DNA from: a virus
Reading direction: 5' to 3' (one strand)
IMG/VR virus record: IMGVR_UViG_3300046000_006534
Span: 1-44,924 of that record
Length of the DNA: 44,924 bases
This document shows, in pieces, positions 38,831 to 44,924 of the stretch (the first letter of the stretch is position 1; each line of letters begins with the position of its first letter). The translations under genes and the position numbers were made by a program. The notes beneath the pieces are model-generated. The model had not been told where the DNA came from. It saw only the letters and a list, made by a program, of their open reading frames with translations, and did no database searches.

Positions 38831-39975
38831 AATTCAGCACCGACATGAAGGCCTTCCGCGCTGCGCTCGCCGTGGCTGGGAAGGTCATCCCGGCCAAGTC
38901 ACCATGGCCGATCATCCTCAACATCAAGCTGGTGACCAATGACAACCGGGTCACCATGATCGGCACCGACACCGACACGACTTTTGAAATGGACGTGCAG
39001 GCCGAAGTTATGACCGAGGGTGCGGTGGCATTTTCATATGCCACGCTCACTACATTCTGCGCAGCGGCAAAGGCCACCAGCTTGTCAGTCGAAGTCGAAA
39101 AAGGCAGCGCAACCCTGCGGGCCGGAAAGTCGCGCATCGTCTTGTCTGCGGTGGACGTGACCGATTTTCCAAACTATCAGCCAGCAACAGGCGAGACCGT
39201 CGCAGTTGACCGTGACACGTTCTGTCAGGCAATCAAGTTTTGTGCCGCCGCTGCGTCCGACGAAGAGGCGCGCTATTACCTCAATGGCCCATATATTCAA
39301 GAGCGTGATGGCTCTGTGCATGTTTGGGGCACCGATGGCCACGCGCTACACCATGCACATCTGCCGGGCATGACTGGCATCGGCGGCGGTGGCACCCTTC
39401 CCATGGCGGCAACCCAGATCATCCTTGGTATCGCAGAAAAGGCAGAAACCGTTCACGCCATGGTCTGCGAGCACGGTTGGCACGTCATGGCCGGACCCGT
39501 CCGGGCTTGGGGTAAGGTGATCGAAGGATCATTCCCCGACGCCATGCGGGTCAAGGATGGCTTTGTCGGCTGGCAAGAGTTTGTTGTTGCTGGCCTTGAT
39601 GAAATTACATCAGCCATCACAGTCGCCACCTGTGGCACCGATACCATGGCGAACAAAGCGCGCAGCCTGATCATCCGGGCCGATGCTGGACAACCTGTCA
39701 TCATGCGGGGGGCCAAGGGAGCCGCGGGCATCATCCACGCGGGACGGGCCGAAATGGAGGCATCCGGCAAGGGCCATGCCGCAATGTGTGTGTCTGCATC
39801 CCTGTTGTCCGAAAGCGTCAAGGCCATGGCGGTAAAGGAGTTCTCCTTGTCCTACACAGACCGGGATGGCACCTCTGCCGTGCTGGTCACGCCCGCTCAA
39901 AAGAGCGCCGCAATCGATATGTCCGCGCTGATCATGGGTATTCGCGCAACAGCAGAGGAGTTGGCCGATGTCTGA
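38827..39975 (+). CDS. DNA polymerase III beta subunit-like sliding clamp
   Basis: This 382-residue protein has the three-domain length of bacterial beta clamps (about 366 residues). It begins MKFSTDMKAFRAALAVAGKV with PWPIILNIKL, like the DnaN start (FLNAVSFVSRVIP...LPILSNVLI), and domain-2/3 features such as YYLNGPYIQ with a preceding TDG-like WGTDGHALHH and GKVIEGSFPD. It would load on DNA as a ring and hold the host replicase or other partners. No polymerase gene was recognised in the window. Confidence 0.85.
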   Translation: MKFSTDMKAFRAALAVAGKVIPAKSPWPIILNIKLVTNDNRVTMIGTDTDTTFEMDVQAEVMTEGAVAFSYATLTTFCAAAKATSLSVEVEKGSATLRAGKSRIVLSAVDVTDFPNYQPATGETVAVDRDTFCQAIKFCAAAASDEEARYYLNGPYIQERDGSVHVWGTDGHALHHAHLPGMTGIGGGGTLPMAATQIILGIAEKAETVHAMVCEHGWHVMAGPVRAWGKVIEGSFPDAMRVKDGFVGWQEFVVAGLDEITSAITVATCGTDTMANKARSLIIRADAGQPVIMRGAKGAAGIIHAGRAEMEASGKGHAAMCVSASLLSESVKAMAVKEFSLSYTDRDGTSAVLVTPAQKSAAIDMSALIMGIRATAEELADV

Positions 39976-42553
39976 TTTGTCTTATACCGACTTCTTGCGC
40001 GCCAAAGCAGCCATCGCGCCCAAGTTCGGCGGGCTGGAGGTGGACGAGGCCGACCTGAACCCCATGTTGAAACCCCATACCCGCCGCATGGTGGCGTGGG
40101 GCCTAAACGGCGGGCGGCGCGCGTGGTTTGCATCTTTCGGGCTGCACAAGACTGCAACCCAACTTGAAGCTATGCGGGTCATTTGGCGAAAATCCAATAA
40201 ACCCGTTCTGATCGTCGCACCCTTGGGGGTGCGGCGCGAGTTCTTCGAAGATGCCCGCCTGCGCTTTCTTGGCGACTTTGCCATTGATCTGAGATTCATC
40301 AAATCAGACGCCGAAATTGACGGCCCGGCGGTCTATCTGACCAACTACGAGAGCGTGCGAGACGGAAAGATCAGCCCCGGCCACTTCGAGGGCGCCAGCC
40401 TTGACGAGGCGGCTGTGTTGCGCGGCATGGGCGGCACAAAGACATTCCGCACGTTCATTCGCACCTTTATGGACGTGCCATATCGGTTCGTCGCCACCGC
40501 AACCCCAAGCCCGAATGACTATATCGAATTGCTGTCCTACGCCGGATTTCTGGACGTGATGGACATTGCGCAGGCCAAGACCCGCTTTTTCAAGCGTAAC
40601 AGTGAGAAAGCCGACAACCTGACCCTGATGGTTCACAAGGAGCGCGAGTTCTGGCTATGGGTGGCATCATGGGCCCTGTTTGTCACCAAGCCATCCGACC
40701 TTGACTCGGCTTTTTCCGATGATGGCTATGACCTTCCGCCGTTGGATGTGCGCTGGCACGAATTGCCAGTGGACCATGCCAAATCGGCCGGAAATGAAAA
40801 AGGCGGGCAGGGTCGATTGATCCGTGACGCCGCCGTCGATCTGTCCGGCGCTGCCAAGGAAAAGCGCGAAAGCCTGCCCGCCCGTCTTGAAAAGATGATG
40901 GAACTGCGCAGCGAAGATCTGACAGCGCACCGGATCATCTGGCACGACCTGGAGCGCGAGCGCGAAGGCATTGAGCGCGCGCTGCCAGACTGCGCAACTG
41001 TCTTTGGCAATATGGACCTTGACGAGCGCGAGCGCATCATTGGCGATTTCGCGGACGGTCGCATTCCTGAAATCGGCGCAAAGCCTGTCATGCTTGGCAG
41101 CGGCACGAACCTGCAACGCCATTGCGCATGGTCAATTTTCTTGGGCATCGGCTTCAAATTCAATGACTTTATTCAAGCGGTTCACCGTCTGCGGCGGTTT
41201 GGGCAGGAAGCCCCGTCCGTGCGGATTGACATGATCTACACCGAAGCGGAGCGCAGCGTGAAGCGTGCACTTGAACGGAAATGGCAACAACACAACGAAA
41301 TGGTGGCGCGGATGGTAGGTATTGTGCGGGAATATGGACTGGCAGAAATCGCCATGCAGCAGCAGCTTTTGCGCGCCATGGGTGTTGAGCGGATCGAGGC
41401 GACCGGCCCCGGTTACAGGGTGGTGCATAACGATTGCGTCAAAGAGACAAAGCGCATGGCCCAAGGATCGGTGCAGCTTGTCGTCACCTCAATTCCATTC
41501 TCGACCCAATACGAATATAGCCCGAACTTTGCCGACTTCGGCCATACCGATGACGACGCGCATTTCTGGCAACAGATGGGCTATCTGATCCCAGAGCTGT
41601 TCCGCGTGCTGGAGCCAGGCCGGATCGCCGCTATCCACGTCAAAGATCGGATCATCCCCGGCGGCATCAATGGCCTTGGCTTTCAAACCCTGTCCACCCT
41701 GCATTGCGACTGTATCGCCCAATTCCAGAAGTTCGGCTTTGCCTATCTGGGCATGAAAACCATCGTCACCGACGTTGTGCGCGAAAACAACCAGACCTAT
41801 CGGCTGGGCTGGACCGAGCAATGCAAGGACGGCACTCGCATGGGCGTCGGCACGCCGGAATATCTGCTGATTTTCCGCAAGCCACCATCAGACCGCAGCG
41901 ATGGCTATGCGGACCGCAAGGTGACAAAAGCCAAAAAGGAATGGAACCCCGAGGAGAAGAATTGGCGCAACGAGGCCGGGTATTCCCGCGCGCGCTGGCA
42001 GATGGACGCGGCTGGCTTTACCCGGTCCAATGGCAACCGCACGCTTAAGCCGGAAGAACTGGACGGGCTGGAGGCCAGCGTCGTCTATCAGACTTGGAAG
42101 CGGTTCAGTCTGTCCGAGGTCTACGATTTTGAGCACCACGTCAAGATCGGCGAACACCTTGAAATGCACGGTCGCTTGCCGCCAACCTTTATGCTGTTGC
42201 CGCCCCACACCCTGCACCCGGACGTGTGGACAGATGTTGCGCGCATGATAACCATCAATGCCGAACAGGAGCGCGCTGGCAACGAACTGCACCTCTGCCC
42301 GCTGCAATACGACATCGTTGACCGGGCCATCGCCCAATACACCGAAGAAGGTGAAACCGTCTTTGACCCATTCGGCGGCCTAATGACAGTGCCTTTCCGC
42401 GCCCTGAAATTGAAGCGCAAAGGCATCGGCGTGGAGTTGAACAAGACCTATTTCTTGGACGGGTTGAAGTATGTCGAAGGCGCTTCCCGCCGCTTGGACA
42501 TGCCGTCGCTTTTCGACTTCCTGACAGATCAGGAAAATGAGGTGGCGGCATGA
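39968..42553 (+). CDS. SNF2-like helicase fused to adenine/cytosine-N4 DNA methyltransferase
   Basis: This is 861 residues. The N-terminal half is a SNF2-type helicase: Walker A region FASFGLHKTATQ (about 54-65) in which the usual GxGKT is GLHKT, motif II LDEAAV (145-150), and TATPSPND (177-184). The C-terminal half is a methyltransferase with TSIPFSTQYEYSP near 506 (variant of the S/D-PP-Y/F motif) and the SAM-binding DPFGG near 800. It may translocate on DNA and methylate it. It overlaps the clamp gene and the next helicase by 4-8 bases. Confidence 0.86.
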   Translation: MSDLSYTDFLRAKAAIAPKFGGLEVDEADLNPMLKPHTRRMVAWGLNGGRRAWFASFGLHKTATQLEAMRVIWRKSNKPVLIVAPLGVRREFFEDARLRFLGDFAIDLRFIKSDAEIDGPAVYLTNYESVRDGKISPGHFEGASLDEAAVLRGMGGTKTFRTFIRTFMDVPYRFVATATPSPNDYIELLSYAGFLDVMDIAQAKTRFFKRNSEKADNLTLMVHKEREFWLWVASWALFVTKPSDLDSAFSDDGYDLPPLDVRWHELPVDHAKSAGNEKGGQGRLIRDAAVDLSGAAKEKRESLPARLEKMMELRSEDLTAHRIIWHDLEREREGIERALPDCATVFGNMDLDERERIIGDFADGRIPEIGAKPVMLGSGTNLQRHCAWSIFLGIGFKFNDFIQAVHRLRRFGQEAPSVRIDMIYTEAERSVKRALERKWQQHNEMVARMVGIVREYGLAEIAMQQQLLRAMGVERIEATGPGYRVVHNDCVKETKRMAQGSVQLVVTSIPFSTQYEYSPNFADFGHTDDDAHFWQQMGYLIPELFRVLEPGRIAAIHVKDRIIPGGINGLGFQTLSTLHCDCIAQFQKFGFAYLGMKTIVTDVVRENNQTYRLGWTEQCKDGTRMGVGTPEYLLIFRKPPSDRSDGYADRKVTKAKKEWNPEEKNWRNEAGYSRARWQMDAAGFTRSNGNRTLKPEELDGLEASVVYQTWKRFSLSEVYDFEHHVKIGEHLEMHGRLPPTFMLLPPHTLHPDVWTDVARMITINAEQERAGNELHLCPLQYDIVDRAIAQYTEEGETVFDPFGGLMTVPFRALKLKRKGIGVELNKTYFLDGLKYVEGASRRLDMPSLFDFLTDQENEVAA

Positions 42554-44160
42554 TGCAGCTTCGAGATTACCAATCAGCAGCCATCGACGGGCTGTATTCG
42601 TGGTTCGGCGCGGCAAAGGGCAACCCATTGGTTGTTGCCCCAACTGGGGCCGGGAAGTCTGTCATTCTGGCCGAATTCATCCGCCGCGCCATCGCTGACT
42701 ATGGTGACACGCGGATCATCATGGCCACCCACGTCAAAGAGTTGATTGCTCAAAACTATGCCGCCCTGTTGCGCCTTTGGCCCAATGCCCCGGCTGGCAT
42801 CTATTCGGCGGGCCTTGGCCGCAGGCAGATGCGACAGGTGACCTTCGCTGGCATCCAGTCCGTCGCCAAAAAGGCCGCAGACTTTGGCCATATCGACATT
42901 CTGATTGTGGACGAAGCCCACCTGATCCCCCGGTCTGGCGACACGCTCTATCAGAAATTCATCGAAGGGCTGCGCCTGACCAATCCAAATCTAAAGGTCA
43001 TCGGTCTGACCGCCACGCCGTTCCGATTGGATAGCGGGCGGTTGGACCGGGGGCAGGGCGCAATCTTTGACGGTATCGCCTACGACATTCCAATCCCCAT
43101 GCTGGTAACGCGCGGATACCTTGCACCCCTAATCAGCAAGCGCCCCGGTTTCGTTTTCGACACGACCGGACTGCACACCAGAGCCGGGGATTTTGTCGAA
43201 GGCGAAATGAATGACCGCTTCAACAAGGACGACGTGACGCGGGCCGCCGTGTCGGAAATCATCGCCTTGGGGCAAGACCGCCGATCATGGCTTTTGTTCT
43301 GCATTTCGGTTGACCATGCATCTGCCGTCAAAGCCGAGTTGATCCGCCAAGGCATCCCGGCCGATCTGGTGACAGGTGATACGCCAGCGATGGAGCGGGC
43401 GCGCATTCTGGAGGATTTCAAGGCCGGACGCATCCGTGCGCTGACCAACGTCAACGTCCTAACCACCGGGTTTGACGCGCCCGCAACTGACCTGCTGGCA
43501 TTCCTGCGGCCCACAAAATCGCTTGGACTTTACATGCAGATGGCGGGCCGCGCCATGCGGATAGCCCCCGGCAAAGAGAGCGGTCTGGTGCTGGATTATG
43601 CCGGCAACGTCGCCCGCCACGGCCCGGTTGACGCGGTTTCTGCCACCGAGGGTAGTGCCAAGTCTGGCAAGAAGCTGGAGGGTGAAATCGCCGCCGCCCC
43701 GGCTAAGGCGTGCCCTCAGTGCAACTCGATCCTCTGGATTGGCGCGCGCGAATGCACCGATTGCGGCCATGTTTTCCCAGAGCCAGAACCCAAGATCGAA
43801 CGGACAAGCAGCACCGACGCCATCATGAATCTGACCGCCGTTGACGATTGGCAACCCGTGCGGGACTTCGCGCTGACGCGCCACAGCAAAGACGGCAAGG
43901 CATCGTTGCGAGCCGATTATCTGGTGGGGTCGCGCGTGGTCAAAGAGTTTGTCTGCTTGGAGCATGTCGGGTTTGCGCGCCAAAAGGCCGTGACATGGTG
44001 GCATCAGAACGCCGGGACCACGCCACCCGCAACGGTGGCGGACGCGCTGGAAAGGCAGGCAGAGGTGCGCATTCCTACCGAGGTCGTGGTGCGCAAGGAA
44101 GGCGACTGGTGGCGCGTCACCCGCACACGCGGCGATGCACGGCAAGAGGTGGCGGCATGA
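42550..44160 (+). CDS. DEAD/DEAH-box superfamily 2 helicase with zinc ribbon, complete copy
   Basis: This 536-residue protein has the whole set of motifs. These are the Q-like LRDYQSAAIDGLY, Walker A APTGAGKS (about 30-37), VDEAH, TATPFR, TTGFDAP, and QMAGRAMR, then a zinc ribbon (CPQC with CTDC) and a C-terminal domain ending VTRTRGDARQEVAA. It is the complete version of the truncated gene at the left edge and differs there by 11 residues. ATG 42550 overlaps the previous stop; ATG 42553 is an alternative. Confidence 0.93.
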   Translation: MMQLRDYQSAAIDGLYSWFGAAKGNPLVVAPTGAGKSVILAEFIRRAIADYGDTRIIMATHVKELIAQNYAALLRLWPNAPAGIYSAGLGRRQMRQVTFAGIQSVAKKAADFGHIDILIVDEAHLIPRSGDTLYQKFIEGLRLTNPNLKVIGLTATPFRLDSGRLDRGQGAIFDGIAYDIPIPMLVTRGYLAPLISKRPGFVFDTTGLHTRAGDFVEGEMNDRFNKDDVTRAAVSEIIALGQDRRSWLLFCISVDHASAVKAELIRQGIPADLVTGDTPAMERARILEDFKAGRIRALTNVNVLTTGFDAPATDLLAFLRPTKSLGLYMQMAGRAMRIAPGKESGLVLDYAGNVARHGPVDAVSATEGSAKSGKKLEGEIAAAPAKACPQCNSILWIGARECTDCGHVFPEPEPKIERTSSTDAIMNLTAVDDWQPVRDFALTRHSKDGKASLRADYLVGSRVVKEFVCLEHVGFARQKAVTWWHQNAGTTPPATVADALERQAEVRIPTEVVVRKEGDWWRVTRTRGDARQEVAA

Positions 44161-44405
44161 CCGTTTACCGCGCCCTGACATTCACGGATTACGAGCGTTG
44201 CGCCAAGGCTGGCATGACAGCCGCGCAAGCCGCCACCTATTTGGGTGCCTCTCACAAGTCGGTTCACGCGATGACAGCGCGGCGCGGCCTGCACTTTGCC
44301 CCGGCGATTGTCCGTGACCATGATCCTGACGCCCGCGTAAAGGCGTTCTCTGCATCGCCTGCTGCCATTGCTAAATGGGAGGCGTCACGGTGCAAGCCCA
44401 GATGA
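44157..44405 (+). CDS. Small helix-turn-helix-like protein, second copy
   Basis: This 82-residue protein starts with ATG where the left copy has GTG. It differs from the left copy at four residues (for example AAHL to ATYL in the helix-turn-helix, and R to H near residue 46). The functional assignment is as for the left copy. Confidence 0.7.
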   Translation: MTVYRALTFTDYERCAKAGMTAAQAATYLGASHKSVHAMTARRGLHFAPAIVRDHDPDARVKAFSASPAAIAKWEASRCKPR

Positions 44406-44716
44406 TCGGATACCCATGCGCCGTCTGCCGCCGCGAAGGCGGGGCCGTCACCATCTACTTGGCCGGAAAACCCATGGTGCAGACATGCAGCACCGATTGC
44501 GCGAGGCTTTTTATGACCGCAGGACAATCCCTGACACCATCCGAAGAAATCGCATCCGCAAAAGGAGGCGAAGAAGCCGGGGCATATCTCGACAAGATCG
44601 GCAAAACAGACCTTGCCAAACTGACCGGGACAGAATGGGATAAATTCTGCCAGACCATGTTTACCGCGTCCTGCGCCGAGCTGCGCCGCATGGCTGATGA
44701 CGTGGTGCCGTTCTAG
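44402..44716 (+). CDS. Small putative zinc-binding protein, second copy
   Basis: This 104-residue protein from ATG 44402 (ATGA overlap) keeps CAVC and CSTDC, and differs from the left copy at six positions, none of them cysteine. Its stop is followed at once by the methyltransferase ATG at 44717. Confidence 0.7.
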   Translation: MIGYPCAVCRREGGAVTIYLAGKPMVQTCSTDCARLFMTAGQSLTPSEEIASAKGGEEAGAYLDKIGKTDLAKLTGTEWDKFCQTMFTASCAELRRMADDVVPF

Positions 44717-44924
44717 ATGCGGGTCCTGATTGGATGTGAACTCTCTGGTGTTGTCCGGCGTGCTTTTTCTGCGCTGGGGCATGATGCATGGTCATGCGAC
44801 ATGCAGCCGTGCGAAGATGGCAGCAACCGCCATATCATCGGCGACGTGCGCGACGTAATGCACATGGGATGGGATTTGCTCGCAGTCTTTCACCCACCCT
44901 GCACCCGCCTTTGCAACTCTGCCT
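44717..44924 (+). CDS. DNA (cytosine-5)-methyltransferase-like protein, 3' truncated by the window
   Basis: The first 69 codons match the protein at 1996-2655 up to and including HPPCTRLCNS; the window then ends. It is the same locus on the circular map, not an extra gene. Confidence 0.85.
   Translation, partial: MRVLIGCELSGVVRRAFSALGHDAWSCDMQPCEDGSNRHIIGDVRDVMHMGWDLLAVFHPPCTRLCNSA

Larger units (their letters stand above)
42722..44921. repeat. Right copy of the diverged terminal redundancy
   Basis: Matches 1-2200 at constant offset 42,721 with no indels. Last three bases (44922-44924) differ from 2201-2203 and probably mark the contig end. Confidence 0.93.

Noticed and set aside
1-44924. 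tRNA or rRNA genes
   Set aside because: I looked for clover-leaf and T-loop-like patterns by eye, in particular near the integrase, and saw none that I could support; a tRNA-scanning program would be decisive.

Overview
The window is almost certainly one complete temperate siphophage (or prophage) genome, cut open inside a helicase gene. It is GC-rich, with gene families and a dense ATGA-overlapped gene layout that suggest an alphaproteobacterial host, probably Rhodobacterales (Paracoccus/Rhodobacter/Roseobacter type). The host call is inference from remembered family resemblance, not from a search. Bases 1-2200 and 42722-44921 are the same locus at a constant offset of 42,721 with no indels but many mostly silent substitutions. 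The contig therefore looks like a circular map of about 42.7 kb whose two ends come from slightly different strains.

Layout. (1) 1-4988: end of the early rightward operon, with helicase (partial), small HTH and zinc-binding proteins, a DNA C5-methyltransferase-like protein and a Prim-Pol/helicase replication protein, closed by a terminator at 4992-5013. (2) 5014-5364: AT-rich non-coding region with repeated ACTATTTGC 9-mers in both orientations, a candidate origin or regulatory site. (3) 5365-26800: late operon. It starts with a NusG-like antiterminator and runs through terminase, a DUF1073 portal with a C-terminal Acb1-like (anti-CBASS) domain, prohead protease/scaffold, decoration, capsid, head completion, tail tube, tail chaperones with a textbook -1 frameshift signal, tape measure, tail tip and fibre proteins, and a lysis cassette (holin candidate, amidase, nested spanins), ending at a terminator at 26866-26894. 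(4) 26900-27099: repeats of TGCGGGACAC next to the integrase, a likely attP. (5) 27099-32414, minus strand: integrase and a chain of small genes, including a MazG-like protein and a protein with 29 Cys-Ser-X repeats. (6) 32420-34280: immunity region with an XRE repressor, a Cro-like protein, a lipoprotein and two near-identical divergent promoters carrying the same operator. (7) 34277-44924: early rightward operon, with RusA-like resolvase, Sak4-like ATPase, DUF669 protein, RecB-like nuclease, sliding clamp, a SNF2 helicase/DNA methyltransferase fusion and the zinc-ribbon helicase, which continues across the circle junction into region 1.

How it works together. A small repressor probably binds the shared operator at a leftward promoter (32463-32491) and a rightward promoter (34020-34048), silencing both the integrase/accessory arm and the replication/recombination arm. 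After derepression the rightward arm supplies replication, recombination and DNA-modification proteins. The NusG-like protein probably helps transcription of the roughly 21 kb late operon. The most interesting points are the shared twin promoters, the iteron-like region beside a NusG paralog, the portal-Acb1 fusion, the frameshifted head morphogenesis gene, the G/GT frameshift signal, the Cys-Ser-X repeat protein and the strain-divergent terminal redundancy.
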